Shown here piece by piece: positions 10,748 to 19,447 of a DNA stretch of 64,000 nucleotides. The DNA is from Clostridiales bacterium (GTDB taxonomy: Bacteria; Bacillota; Clostridia; Lachnospirales; Lachnospiraceae). The notes below the pieces were generated by a model. It was not told the DNA's origin and searched no databases. It saw nothing but the letters and a program-made list of their open reading frames with translations. Position numbers and translations under genes: made by a program. The stretch covers positions 1-64,000 of the forward strand of contig JAJQAA010000048.1 in NCBI GenBank assembly GCA_021204045.1, read 5' to 3'. Within the stretch, counting starts at the first letter, position 1, and each line of letters starts with the position of its first letter.

Positions 10748-11359
10748 ATGGGTAAGAAAGATCTGCGATGGATGACAAGTGTCGCACTGATGGCAGCAAT
10801 TGTGATTTTACTGGCGAATACTCCGCTGGGGATGATCCAGCTACCGATTATCAAGGCGACAACCGTACACATTCCGGTTATTCTCGGGGCAATCTGGTTT
10901 GGACCGTTGGCCGGCGCAATTCTGGGCGTAGTTTTTGGGTTTTGTTCTATGATCAGCAATACGATGGCGCCAACACTTCTCTCGTTTGCGTTTTCACCGT
11001 TTATGAGTATGAGCGGACTTGCGGGAGCGTTAAAAGCCATATGGATTTCGGTTGGCTGCAGGATGATGATTGGAGTCATTTCCGGCTGGTTCTGGATTAT
11101 TGCGAAAAAACTGAGAATAAATACGACAATATCTCTCCCAATCGCCGGATTTCTGGGATCCATGGTCAACACGGCTTTCGTCATGGGCAGCATTTATGTA
11201 TTATTGGCGTCTGAGTACGCGGCTATGAGAAGCGTGGCAATTGATGCAGTCTGGGGACTGATCATGGGGACGGTGATTGCATCCGGTATTCCGGAGGCGG
11301 TCGCGGCGGCAGTTCTGGTTGGCATTATCGGTAAAATCGTGATGAAAGTATTAAAATAA
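10748..11359 (+). CDS. ECF transporter S component, substrate unknown
   Basis: Membrane substrate-capture subunit (203 aa) of an energy-coupling-factor vitamin importer. About six hydrophobic segments are visible, with the N-terminal ALMAAIVILLANTPLG and HIPVILGAIWFGPLAGAILG pattern of the ECF_S family that includes riboflavin, pantothenate and folate binders. The ATPases and EcfT that would power it are not in the window, so it probably shares a common module. AGGAGG precedes the ATG by ten bases. The vitamin cannot be told from sequence. Confidence 0.82.
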   Translation: MGKKDLRWMTSVALMAAIVILLANTPLGMIQLPIIKATTVHIPVILGAIWFGPLAGAILGVVFGFCSMISNTMAPTLLSFAFSPFMSMSGLAGALKAIWISVGCRMMIGVISGWFWIIAKKLRINTTISLPIAGFLGSMVNTAFVMGSIYVLLASEYAAMRSVAIDAVWGLIMGTVIASGIPEAVAAAVLVGIIGKIVMKVLK

Positions 11360-11408
11360 GGATGAAAACGAACAGTTAAAGTGCGGTTAAAATAATTGAA
11401 AATATTGC

Positions 11409-11437
11409 TTGACGAAGGCGCAGCTTTTCTATATAAT
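11409..11437 (+). promoter_or_regulatory. rpmH promoter
   Basis: TTGACG, 17 bases, TATAAT, about 75 bases before the rpmH start. It probably serves rpmH-rnpA-yidD-yidC-jag. Confidence 0.7.
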
Positions 11438-11512
11438 TGAGAAGATGCTCCACAAAAACGGTCGTAATGTATCGATTGATTGGATAAGTAATTGCAGAGG
11501 AGGTGCCGCGAT

Positions 11513-11647
11513 ATGAAAATGACATTTCAGCCGAAAAAAAGACAAAGGTCGAAGGTCCATGGCTTCCGTGCCAGGATGAGTACTCCGGGCGGAAGGAAAG
11601 TATTGGCAGCAAGACGAGCTAAAGGCAGAGCAAAATTAACTGCCTGA
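11513..11647 (+). CDS. rpmH: 50S ribosomal protein L34
   Basis: A 44-residue, very basic ribosomal protein too short for the ORF track. It starts [12 protein letters not shown] and has the invariant [19 protein letters not shown] core. GAGGAGGT lies nine bases before ATG. Position next to rnpA is universal in bacteria. Confidence 0.97.
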   Translation: MKMTFQPKKRQRSKVHGFRARMSTPGGRKVLAARRAKGRAKLTA

Positions 11648-11653
11648 TAAACG

Positions 11654-11682
11654 AAGGTCACAAGAAATTGTGGCCTTTCCTT
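11654..11682 (+). terminator. Hairpin between rpmH and rnpA, probable attenuator
   Basis: A ten-pair stem (AAGGTCACAA/TTGTGGCCTT with one G-T pair) closes on a GAAA tetraloop and is followed by TCCTTT. The weak T run suggests partial termination or RNA processing, which would keep L34 output above RnpA output. Confidence 0.55.
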
Positions 11683-11697
11683 TAACTCAAAATTAAT

Positions 11698-12045
11698 ATG
11701 AAACGATTTCCAAGTATCAAAAAAAACGCGGATTTTCAGACGGTATATAAAAAAGGAAAATCGGTGGCAAACCGCCGCCTGGTCATGTATGTGATGAAAC
11801 GGGGGGCAGGGGAGAGCCGGATTGGAATTTCCGTAAGTAAAAAGGTTGGAAACAGTGTAGTCAGACATCGATGTGTGAGACTGATTCGGGAGTGTTTTCG
11901 CCTGAACAGGGATATATTACAGACTGGTTTGGACATTGTGATTGTTGTAAGACCCGCAGCGGCGGGCGATGAATATCATGCGATGGAGCGTGCGTTTTTG
12001 CATCTTTGCGGAACACAGGGTATCTTAATGAAAGAATTGAAGTGA
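11698..12045 (+). CDS. rnpA: Ribonuclease P protein component
   Basis: Basic protein cofactor (115 aa) of RNase P, which matures tRNA 5' ends. The RNR motif region is present as [16 protein letters not shown], slightly changed from the usual NRAVKRNRIKR form, together with N-terminal [20 protein letters not shown]. It begins 50 bases after rpmH and ends just before yidD. Confidence 0.95.
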   Translation: MKRFPSIKKNADFQTVYKKGKSVANRRLVMYVMKRGAGESRIGISVSKKVGNSVVRHRCVRLIRECFRLNRDILQTGLDIVIVVRPAAAGDEYHAMERAFLHLCGTQGILMKELK

Positions 12046-12050
12046 GAAAA

Positions 12051-12266
12051 ATGATCAAAAAGGGATTGATTCTCATAATTCGGGGATATCAGATTTTTCT
12101 TTCCCCGTTAAAGCTCAGAACTCACTGTATATACACACCGACGTGCTCTCAATATGCCGTGGAAGCACTGGAAAAATATGGTGTTGTGAAAGGATTATGG
12201 TTGTCTGTGAAGCGCATCCTGCGATGCCATCCATGGGCAGAAGGCGGCTATGACCCGGTTCCGTAA
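12051..12266 (+). CDS. yidD: Membrane protein insertion efficiency factor YidD
   Basis: Small YidD-family protein of 71 aa that assists YidC-dependent membrane insertion. The conserved cysteine pattern [19 protein letters not shown] and the [14 protein letters not shown] end are complete. The track begins 15 codons earlier inside rnpA; the ATG at 12051 gives the normal [13 protein letters not shown] start. It follows the rnpA stop by five bases. Confidence 0.95.
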   Translation: MIKKGLILIIRGYQIFLSPLKLRTHCIYTPTCSQYAVEALEKYGVVKGLWLSVKRILRCHPWAEGGYDPVP

Positions 12267-12285
12267 CATAAGAGGAGGTAACAGA

Positions 12286-13593
12286 TTGGATTATTTAGTA
12301 TTGACAAAGACGAGCAGCTTTATATTGGGGCCGATTTCATCCATTCTTGGTGTAATCATGGATATGCTGTTCCGTTTTACCAGCACCTTTGGAATTTTGA
12401 ATATCGGCCTGTGCATTATTTTATTTACAATTGCGGTAAAACTGATATTGCTTCCGTTTACGATTTCTCAGCAGAAATCATCCAAACTGATGGCAATTAT
12501 GCAGCCGGAGCTGCAGGCCATTCAGAACAAATACAAAAATAAAAAAGATAACGATTCCATGATGAAGATGAACGTGGAGACGAGAGCAGTCTATGAAAAG
12601 TACGGTTATTCAATGACCGGAGGCTGCCTGCAGCTGATTATTCAACTGCCGATCCTGTTTGCTCTTTATCGTGTGATTTACAACATTCCGGCGTATGTGG
12701 TTTCCGTAAAAGAGTATTTTATGAACGTGGTTTACGCGATCACAAACGTAGCTGACGCAAATGCGCTTACCGAAGGCGCAGGCGCGGCTTTGCTGCAGTT
12801 TGCCACAGATCATGGAGTAAATTTAAGCGGCGTGAGTGCGATTGGCGATCTGACCGGGGTTACCGGTGAAGCACTGGGCAATAAGATGGTTGACATTCTT
12901 TATAAACTCAACCCGTCTCAGTGGGCGGATCTGAGTACTGCTTTTCCGGAGGCTGCCAGCGTGATTACGGAAAACGCCGCAGCAATTGAAAAAATGAACT
13001 CATTTCTCGGTATTAACCTCGCGACCAATCCTTGGCAGGGATTTATGCCGAATCCTGCCTGGATTATCCCGATTCTGGCCGGTTTAAGCCAATGGTACAG
13101 CGCGAAGCTGATGACGGCAAATCAGTCGGCGTCGCAGCAGGATGAGAATAATACCAGTGCGCAGATGATGAAGCAGATGAATATCACAATGCCGCTGATT
13201 TCTTTGTTTTTCTGCTTTACGTTCCCGGCGGCAATTGGTATTTACTGGGTAGCCAGCAGTGTGCTTCAGATTGTCCAGCAGCTGCTGATCAATCAGTATC
13301 TGAATAAGATTGATCTGGATGAAATGATTAAAAAGAATATTGAAAAGGCAAATAAGAAGCGCGAGAAAAAAGGTCTTCCACCGCAGAGAATTAATCAGAA
13401 TGCAAGCGCCAGTCTGAAAAATATCCAGGCCGCCGCGGAGCGTGAGGAGCAGATCATTGCGGAGAAAAAAGAAAAAACCAGTGAACAGATAAAAGAATCG
13501 ACGGATTACTATAATAAAAACGCGAAACCCGGAAGTCTCGCGGCAAAGGCAAATATGGTCGCAAGGTACAATGAAAAACAAAACAACAAGTAA
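12286..13593 (+). CDS. yidC: Membrane protein insertase YidC/OxaA family
   Basis: Insertase (435 aa) for Sec-dependent and independent membrane proteins. Segments include FGILNIGLCIILFTIAVKLILLPF, the conserved SSKLM..MQPELQAIQ.KYK coiled region, and GGCLQLIIQLPILFALYRV; the C-terminal cytosolic tail is Lys/Glu/Ala rich. A long insert (about residues 150-245) sits in the extracellular loop. I choose the TTG at 12286 because GAGGAGGT lies seven bases upstream; the upstream ATG at 12250 would overlap yidD and precede that site. Confidence 0.93.
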   Translation: MDYLVLTKTSSFILGPISSILGVIMDMLFRFTSTFGILNIGLCIILFTIAVKLILLPFTISQQKSSKLMAIMQPELQAIQNKYKNKKDNDSMMKMNVETRAVYEKYGYSMTGGCLQLIIQLPILFALYRVIYNIPAYVVSVKEYFMNVVYAITNVADANALTEGAGAALLQFATDHGVNLSGVSAIGDLTGVTGEALGNKMVDILYKLNPSQWADLSTAFPEAASVITENAAAIEKMNSFLGINLATNPWQGFMPNPAWIIPILAGLSQWYSAKLMTANQSASQQDENNTSAQMMKQMNITMPLISLFFCFTFPAAIGIYWVASSVLQIVQQLLINQYLNKIDLDEMIKKNIEKANKKREKKGLPPQRINQNASASLKNIQAAAEREEQIIAEKKEKTSEQIKESTDYYNKNAKPGSLAAKANMVARYNEKQNNK

Positions 13594-13607
13594 GGAGGAA
13601 TTGGATC

Positions 13608-14801
13608 ATGGATGTGATTACCGTTTCCGCAAAGACGCTGGACGAAGCGATTACCAAGGCTTTGATCGAGCTACAGACGACCAGCGAACATTTGCATTAT
13701 GATATCATTCAGAAAGAAAGTTCCGGGTTTTTTGGTTTTATTGGCGGAAAGCCCTGCGTAATCCGTGCAAAGATCATGACGGAAGAGGAAGAAAAAGCAG
13801 CGAAGAAGCTTGCGGCTGAAAAAGAAAAGGCAGAAAAAGAGACAGCGAAGGCAGCGGAAAAGGCCGCAGCGGAGAAAATCGCAGCAGAAAAAGCAGCTGC
13901 AGAAAAAATTGCACAGGAAAAGGCCGCTGTGCAGGAAAAAGTAAATGCTGAAAATAGTTTGATACAAAAATCATCAGTGGCATTGGCAGAAGAAAAGCCG
14001 GAAGAGTCAGGACAGGAACGGTTTTCGTCCGAGCACCAGGAGAAAAAGCGGAGAGAAAACCGTGAAGGCAGGGAAGGAAAGAAAAATAAAGAAGGCAGAG
14101 AATACGGCCGCCGAGAGCGCGCAGAAAAGCGGGTGATCGAGCAGCCCAAGCCGGTTCGGGAAGAAAAACCGAAACAGCCGGTAAAAGCGGATCCGGAAGT
14201 GGTACAGAAAGCAGCAAAAGAATTTCTTGGACAGGTTTTTTCCGCAATGGGCATGAATGTGGACGTGGAAACATCTCTCAAGCTGGACGAGGGTGAGATG
14301 CAGATCATGATGAATGGCGAGGACATGGGTTTACTGATTGGTAAGCGCGGACAAACCCTGGATTCGTTGCAATATCTGGTCAGTTTGGTAGTAAACCGGG
14401 AAACAGAAGGATATCTGAGAGTTAAGCTGGATACGGAAAATTATCGTGAGAGAAGAAAAGAAACTCTGGAAACGCTTGCAAAAAATATTTCCTATAAAGT
14501 AAAGCGAACAAAACATCCGGTATCTCTCGAGCCGATGAACCCGTATGAACGTCGCATCATTCATTCGGCGCTGCAAAATGATCGCTATGTGGTGACAAAA
14601 AGCGAGGGTGAGGATCCCTATCGTCATGTGGTTATCCTGCCAAAGAGGGAAAGCTATGGAGGTTCCCGCGGCGGACGCTATGGATCACGCAGAGATCGCT
14701 TCGCGGACCGGGAGCGCCGCGCGGAGCGTCAGGAAAGAGCTGCGGATCCGGTAGAAACGGTTGTGGAAACATCCGTGGAAAATCAAACGGAACAGGAATA
14801 A
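13608..14801 (+). CDS. jag: Jag/KhpB RNA-binding protein
   Basis: RNA-binding partner of KhpA, linked to cell-length and sporulation control in Firmicutes. Three parts are visible in 397 aa: the Jag N-terminal domain (residues 1-50, ending SSGFFGFIGGKPC), a very long Lys/Glu/Ala linker (about 55-200), then KH (GLLIGKRGQTLDSLQYLV) and R3H (PYERRIIHSALQND) domains. The tail is Arg/Gly rich. Normal Jag proteins are 200-300 aa, so the linker makes this one long. Co-transcribed with yidC. Confidence 0.93.
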   Translation: MDVITVSAKTLDEAITKALIELQTTSEHLHYDIIQKESSGFFGFIGGKPCVIRAKIMTEEEEKAAKKLAAEKEKAEKETAKAAEKAAAEKIAAEKAAAEKIAQEKAAVQEKVNAENSLIQKSSVALAEEKPEESGQERFSSEHQEKKRRENREGREGKKNKEGREYGRRERAEKRVIEQPKPVREEKPKQPVKADPEVVQKAAKEFLGQVFSAMGMNVDVETSLKLDEGEMQIMMNGEDMGLLIGKRGQTLDSLQYLVSLVVNRETEGYLRVKLDTENYRERRKETLETLAKNISYKVKRTKHPVSLEPMNPYERRIIHSALQNDRYVVTKSEGEDPYRHVVILPKRESYGGSRGGRYGSRRDRFADRERRAERQERAADPVETVVETSVENQTEQE

Positions 14802-14816
14802 AACAGGAAATTGTTG

Positions 14817-14859
14817 GGCGTCTGGTAGTGGTGTGGCCACCGCCAGGCGCTTTCTTTTT
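14817..14859 (+). terminator. Terminator after jag
   Basis: A 14-pair stem with a few wobble pairs (GCGTCTGG arm against CCAGGCGC) and loop TGTGG is followed by TTTCTTTTT. It ends the rpmH-jag operon 20 bases before mnmE. Confidence 0.8.
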
Positions 14860-14878
14860 GAAAGAGAAATAGAGCGTT

Positions 14879-16267
14879 ATGAGAGAAAATAGAAAGTCGG
14901 ATACAATTGCTGCTGTGGCGACTGCAATGAATAATGCCGGAATCGGAATTATCCGGGTCAGCGGAGACAGGGCAATTTCGGTTGTTGATGAAATTTTTCG
15001 GAGCGCGAAAACAGGAAAAACACTGTCGAATGTACCGACGCACACTATTCATTACGGGACGATCTGGGATGAGGATCGATTGATCGATGAAGTTCTGGTA
15101 ATGGTAATGCACGCGCCGCACAGCTATACCGCGGAAGACACAGTGGAAATCGACAGTCACGGTGGAATTCTGGTGATGCAGAAAATCCTGGAAGCGGTGG
15201 TTCACCATGGGGCGCGAATTGCCGAGCCGGGAGAATTTACAAAACGGGCTTTTTTGAATGGACGCATTGATCTGGCGCAGGCGGAAGCAGTCATGGATAC
15301 CGTTCAGGCGGGAAATGAATACGCGCTGCAAAGCTCCGTCAGTCAGCTGCGCGGTTCGGTCTCCAGACGGGTACGGGCGCTGAGGGAAGCATTGATCTAT
15401 CAGATCGCTTATATTGAATCGGCGTTGGACGATCCGGAGCATATTTCTCTGGAAGGATACACGACCGTGCTGGAAGAAAAACTGGCGCCGATGCTGAAAG
15501 AGCTGGAAGAAATGGTAAATTCGGCGGACGATGGCCGGATTATGTCAGAAGGGGTACGCACGGTGATTCTCGGAAAACCGAACGCAGGTAAATCATCCCT
15601 GATGAATGCGCTGCTTGGTGAGGATCGCGCGATTGTCACCGATATTGCGGGGACGACGAGGGACACTCTGGAAGAAGAAATCCGCCTTAGGGATGTCAAT
15701 CTGCATATTATTGATACCGCGGGAATCCGTGCAACGGATGATATCATTGAGCAGATGGGTGTGGAACGGGCCAGACAGATGGCGGACCGCGCGGATCTGA
15801 TTATATACGTGGCGGACGGTTCCCGGCCGTTAGACACCAATGATGCGATGATCATGGAACTGATACAGGAAAGAAAGGCAATTGTACTTCTGAACAAAAA
15901 TGATCTTGAACTTACGGTTTCCAGGGAAGAACTTGAGGAAAAAACCGGCCGGCCGGTAATTGCGGTTTCCGCGAAAGAAGAAACCGGGATAGATGAGCTT
16001 GGAAAAGCGGTGGAAGCGTTATTTTACAGTGGAAAACTGGATTTTAATAATCAGGTTGTGATCACAAATATGCGTCATAAAGAAGCATTGTCCTGCGCAT
16101 TGGAAAGTTTACGTCTCGTGGTACAGGGCATCCACGAGGGGATGCCGGAGGATGTGTTGACGATCGATATGATGGATGCGTACAGTCAGCTTGGCAGCAT
16201 TATCGGAGAATCGGTTGGCGATGACCTGGTCAATGAAATTTTTGGCCGGTTTTGTATGGGAAAGTAG
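14879..16267 (+). CDS. mnmE: tRNA modification GTPase MnmE
   Basis: GTPase (462 aa) that with MnmG installs the carboxymethylaminomethyl group at U34 of tRNA. N-terminal tetrahydrofolate-binding domain (NNAGIGIIRVSG), G domain with GKPNAGKSSLMNAL, DIAGTTRD, DTAG and NKND, and the C-terminal FCMGK with the catalytic cysteine. mnmG follows after nine bases. Confidence 0.97.
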   Translation: MRENRKSDTIAAVATAMNNAGIGIIRVSGDRAISVVDEIFRSAKTGKTLSNVPTHTIHYGTIWDEDRLIDEVLVMVMHAPHSYTAEDTVEIDSHGGILVMQKILEAVVHHGARIAEPGEFTKRAFLNGRIDLAQAEAVMDTVQAGNEYALQSSVSQLRGSVSRRVRALREALIYQIAYIESALDDPEHISLEGYTTVLEEKLAPMLKELEEMVNSADDGRIMSEGVRTVILGKPNAGKSSLMNALLGEDRAIVTDIAGTTRDTLEEEIRLRDVNLHIIDTAGIRATDDIIEQMGVERARQMADRADLIIYVADGSRPLDTNDAMIMELIQERKAIVLLNKNDLELTVSREELEEKTGRPVIAVSAKEETGIDELGKAVEALFYSGKLDFNNQVVITNMRHKEALSCALESLRLVVQGIHEGMPEDVLTIDMMDAYSQLGSIIGESVGDDLVNEIFGRFCMGK

Positions 16268-16276
16268 GAATGGAAC

Positions 16277-18181
16277 ATGCCATATCTGGAGGAATATTAT
16301 GATATTGTCGTTGTCGGGGCCGGTCATGCAGGCTGCGAGGCGGCATTGGCCTGTGCGCGGCTGGGACTGGAAACGATTGTATTTACGATCAGTGTCGACA
16401 GTATTGCACTGATGCCGTGCAATCCCAATGTGGGGGGAAGCTCCAAGGGACATCTGGTGCGGGAACTGGACGCGCTCGGCGGCGAAATGGGAAAAAATAT
16501 TGATAAAACCTTTATTCAATCAAAAATGCTTAATTCTTCAAAGGGACCGGCGGTTCATTCTCTGAGGGCGCAGGCGGATAAACAGGCTTACAGCCGCGCG
16601 ATGCGCCGAACGCTGGAGGAAACGGAGCATCTGACAATCCGACAGGCCGAGGTGTCGGAAATTATTGTGGAAGATCAGGCAATTGTCGGAGTAAAGACTT
16701 TTTCGGGCGCAGTTTATCACGCGAAGGCGGTTGTTCTGGCGACGGGAACCTATCTGCGTGCCCGCTGTATTTTCGGTGACGTCAGCAATGAAACGGGTCC
16801 AAACGGATTGCAATCAGCCAAGCATTTGACAGAGTCGCTGATTGCGAACGGAATTGAAATGTTTCGTTTTAAAACCGGTACGCCGGCGCGTGTGGATGGG
16901 CGCACCATCGATTTTTCTAAAATGACGGAGCAGTTTGGCGATGAACCGATCGTACCGTTTTCATTTTCAACGAATCCGGAATCCATCCAGAAACCTCAGG
17001 TTTCCTGCTGGCTGACTTACACAAACGAGCAAACGCATCAGATTATCCGTGATAATCTGGATCGTTCGCCTTTGTTTTCCGGTGCGATTGAGGGGACGGG
17101 ACCGCGGTATTGTCCTTCGATTGAGGATAAAGTAGTCAAATTTCCGGACAAGGAGCGCCACCAGGTTTTTGTCGAGCCGGAGGGATTGTATACGCACGAA
17201 ATGTATCTTGGCGGAATGTCCAGTTCATTGCCTGAGGATGTTCAGCACGCGATGTATCACACTGTGCCCGGCCTGGAGCACGTAGCGATTGTACGCAACG
17301 CCTACGCAATTGAATACGACTGCATCAATTCCCTGCAGCTGCGCCCAAGTCTGGAATTCAAAAAAATCCATGGCCTGTTCAGCGGCGGACAGTTTAACGG
17401 CAGCTCCGGTTATGAAGAGGCGGCGGTCCAGGGTTTTATGGCCGGTGTGAACGCAGCCATGCAGGTGCTTGGGCGGAAACCGTATGTGCTCGATCGTTCG
17501 CAGGCCTATATTGGCGTGCTGATTGATGATTTGGTGACGAAGGAGAATCATGAACCGTACCGCATGATGACCTCGCGGGCGGAATACCGGCTGCTTTTGC
17601 GGCAGGACAATGCGGATCTGCGATTATCCGCGATCGGGCATGAGATCGGTCTGGTGCCGGACGCAATGTATGAGAAGGTAGTAAAAAAACAGGAAGCGAT
17701 TGACGCAGAACTGGATCGTGTGAAAAAGACGGTTGTCGGTGTGACGCCGTGTGTGCAGGAATTTTTACGCAGCCATGGGAGTACGGAATTAAAGACCGGA
17801 ATGCCGCTGGTGGAGCTGATGCGCCGGCCGGAGCTGGGATATTTTCTGACAGCGGAAATCGATCCGGATCGCCCGCAGCTTTCACGCGATACAGCAGAAC
17901 AGGTTGACATAAACATCAAGTACGAAGGTTATCTGAAACGTCAGCAGGCGCAGGTGGAGCACTTTAAGAAACTGGAAAGCAAGAAATTAAGCACAAATTT
18001 TGACTACAGCACGGTAAAAAGCCTGCGAATCGAGGCCGTACAGAAACTGAACAAATATCAGCCGGCCTCTATTGGGCAGGCGTCGCGGATTTCCGGCGTT
18101 TCACCGGCGGACATTTCGGTGCTGCTTATCCACCTGGAACAGCATCGACGCGGCAGGTTATCAACAGGAGAGGACGAATGA
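16277..18181 (+). CDS. mnmG: tRNA uridine-5-carboxymethylaminomethyl synthesis enzyme MnmG
   Basis: FAD enzyme (634 aa) working as a complex with MnmE. FAD site [14 protein letters not shown] at the N-terminus, SCNPNVGG-like segment [15 protein letters not shown], and the family signatures [21 protein letters not shown] and [16 protein letters not shown]. Full length. It overlaps rsmG by four bases (ATGA). Confidence 0.97.
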   Translation: MPYLEEYYDIVVVGAGHAGCEAALACARLGLETIVFTISVDSIALMPCNPNVGGSSKGHLVRELDALGGEMGKNIDKTFIQSKMLNSSKGPAVHSLRAQADKQAYSRAMRRTLEETEHLTIRQAEVSEIIVEDQAIVGVKTFSGAVYHAKAVVLATGTYLRARCIFGDVSNETGPNGLQSAKHLTESLIANGIEMFRFKTGTPARVDGRTIDFSKMTEQFGDEPIVPFSFSTNPESIQKPQVSCWLTYTNEQTHQIIRDNLDRSPLFSGAIEGTGPRYCPSIEDKVVKFPDKERHQVFVEPEGLYTHEMYLGGMSSSLPEDVQHAMYHTVPGLEHVAIVRNAYAIEYDCINSLQLRPSLEFKKIHGLFSGGQFNGSSGYEEAAVQGFMAGVNAAMQVLGRKPYVLDRSQAYIGVLIDDLVTKENHEPYRMMTSRAEYRLLLRQDNADLRLSAIGHEIGLVPDAMYEKVVKKQEAIDAELDRVKKTVVGVTPCVQEFLRSHGSTELKTGMPLVELMRRPELGYFLTAEIDPDRPQLSRDTAEQVDINIKYEGYLKRQQAQVEHFKKLESKKLSTNFDYSTVKSLRIEAVQKLNKYQPASIGQASRISGVSPADISVLLIHLEQHRRGRLSTGEDE

Positions 18182-18906
18182 ACCAGGAATTTGTGGATAA
18201 GTTCCGTGCAGGATTGAAAAATCTGGGAATAGTGCTGACCGATTGGCAGATGGAGCAGTTTCATCAGTATTATGAGTTGCTGATAGATTGGAACCGTGTC
18301 ATGAATCTGACGGCGATCACAGAAATGGATGAGGTGATCCGCAAGCATTTTATTGATAGTCTTTCCCTGGTATGGGCGGTTGACGATCTGGCAGAGCGAA
18401 GCGCGGATGTTATTGATGTCGGTACGGGAGCCGGTTTTCCGGGAATTCCTTTGAAAATTGCCTTTCCGCAGCTGCGGATAACTCTCCTGGATTCTTTGAA
18501 CAAGCGGATTCGTTTTCTGGACGAAGTAATTTCCTGCCTCAGATTAAAACAGATCGTCGCGATTCACGGGCGGGCAGAAGATTACGGCCGGGATACCGCG
18601 CACCGGGAACAATATGACCTGTGTGTCTCACGTGCGGTAGCCAATACAGCTACACTGTCGGAATACTGTCTTCCCTTTGTTCGTGTCGGAGGATATTTCC
18701 TTCCTTATAAATCCGGTCAGATTGATGATGAGCTGATTGCAGCAAAGAACGCGGTGAAGATTCTGGGAGGAGATCTGGAAAAGGTTGTGCGTTTTTGCCT
18801 GGCAGATACCGATGTGGAGCGGGCAATTGTACAGGTGCGCAAGGTTCGACCGACGAGCAAAAAATATCCGCGCAAGGCAGGATTGCCGGGAAAAGAACCG
18901 CTATAA
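18178..18906 (+). CDS. rsmG: 16S rRNA (guanine527-N7)-methyltransferase RsmG
   Basis: SAM-dependent methylase (242 aa) of 16S rRNA. SAM motif [15 protein letters not shown] and the [19 protein letters not shown] segment match the family; the C-terminus ends in the usual basic [14 protein letters not shown]. It is the last gene of the mnmE-mnmG-rsmG unit and meets the VOC gene tail to tail with five bases between. Confidence 0.96.
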   Translation: MNQEFVDKFRAGLKNLGIVLTDWQMEQFHQYYELLIDWNRVMNLTAITEMDEVIRKHFIDSLSLVWAVDDLAERSADVIDVGTGAGFPGIPLKIAFPQLRITLLDSLNKRIRFLDEVISCLRLKQIVAIHGRAEDYGRDTAHREQYDLCVSRAVANTATLSEYCLPFVRVGGYFLPYKSGQIDDELIAAKNAVKILGGDLEKVVRFCLADTDVERAIVQVRKVRPTSKKYPRKAGLPGKEPL

Positions 18907-18911
18907 TTTGT

Positions 18912-19274
18912 TTATGCGGGAATAATTTCAATCCAGTATCCATCCGGATCTATGATAAAATAAATACCCATTGCTTCGTTTTCAAAACAGATAATTCCTA
19001 AATCCTTGTGCTTTTGATGGAGAGCATCGAAATCGTCCATTGCGAATGCAAGATGAAATTCACATTCGCCGAGATTGTACGGTTCTGTGCGGTCACGCAG
19101 CCAGGTAAGTTCCAGACGAAAGTCCGTTTTCCCATCTCCAAGATAGACAAGTTTAAAAGAACCATCTGCAGCAGGTTTTTCACGCACTGGAGTCAAATCC
19201 AGTGCTTCTTTATAGAATGCAATACTTTTCTCCAGATTGAGCACATTGAAGTTAAAATGGTTAAATGTTATCAT
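18912..19274 (-). CDS. VOC-family (glyoxalase I-like) protein
   Basis: Single-domain pair of beta-alpha-beta-beta-beta units, 120 aa, like lactoylglutathione lyase. All four metal-ligand positions of GloA appear filled: His6, Glu55, His74 and Glu116, so it is probably an active methylglyoxal-handling enzyme or a related lyase. GGAGGAAT precedes the ATG. It is transcribed against rsmG; parS sites lie upstream. Confidence 0.85.
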   Translation of the reverse strand: MITFNHFNFNVLNLEKSIAFYKEALDLTPVREKPAADGSFKLVYLGDGKTDFRLELTWLRDRTEPYNLGECEFHLAFAMDDFDALHQKHKDLGIICFENEAMGIYFIIDPDGYWIEIIPA

Positions 19275-19359
19275 AAGTCAATTCCTCCTTTTATATTTGT
19301 GAGTAGCAATTCATGACTGCAAGTAATGATGGGGTACCTAGCAATTTTGTTTTTGCCAA

Positions 19360-19375
19360 TGTTTCACGTGAAACA
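19360..19375. promoter_or_regulatory. parS: parS site 1
   Basis: Exact TGTTTCACGTGAAACA, the Spo0J/ParB target. It forms the centre of a larger palindrome with TTTTGCCA/TGGCAAAA arms (34 bases in all, one mismatched pair). Confidence 0.97.
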
Positions 19376-19385
19376 CTGGCAAAAT

Positions 19386-19401
19386 TATTTTACGTGGAAC
19401 A
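19386..19401. promoter_or_regulatory. Degenerate parS-like half site
   Basis: TATTTTACGTGGAACA matches parS at 13 of 16 positions and lies exactly midway between the two perfect sites, 26 bases from each. One half (ACGTGGAACA) is better preserved than the other. Confidence 0.5.
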
Positions 19402-19411
19402 TCACTAAAAA

Positions 19412-19427
19412 TGTTTCACGTGAAACA
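19412..19427. promoter_or_regulatory. parS: parS site 2
   Basis: Exact TGTTTCACGTGAAACA, 52 bases from site 1 and about 1.1 kb upstream of parA-parB. These sites load ParB for origin segregation and SMC recruitment. Confidence 0.97.
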
Positions 19428-19447
19428 TTGGAAGAAGGATTTACCCG

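Noticed and set aside
13709-14326. Minus-strand ORFs opposite jag rich in Phe, Ser and Ala
   Set aside because: They are the complement of the Lys/Glu/Ala linker and have no start signals.
19330-19390. Terminator formed by the extended parS palindrome
   Set aside because: No T run follows on either strand; the ParB site explains the symmetry.
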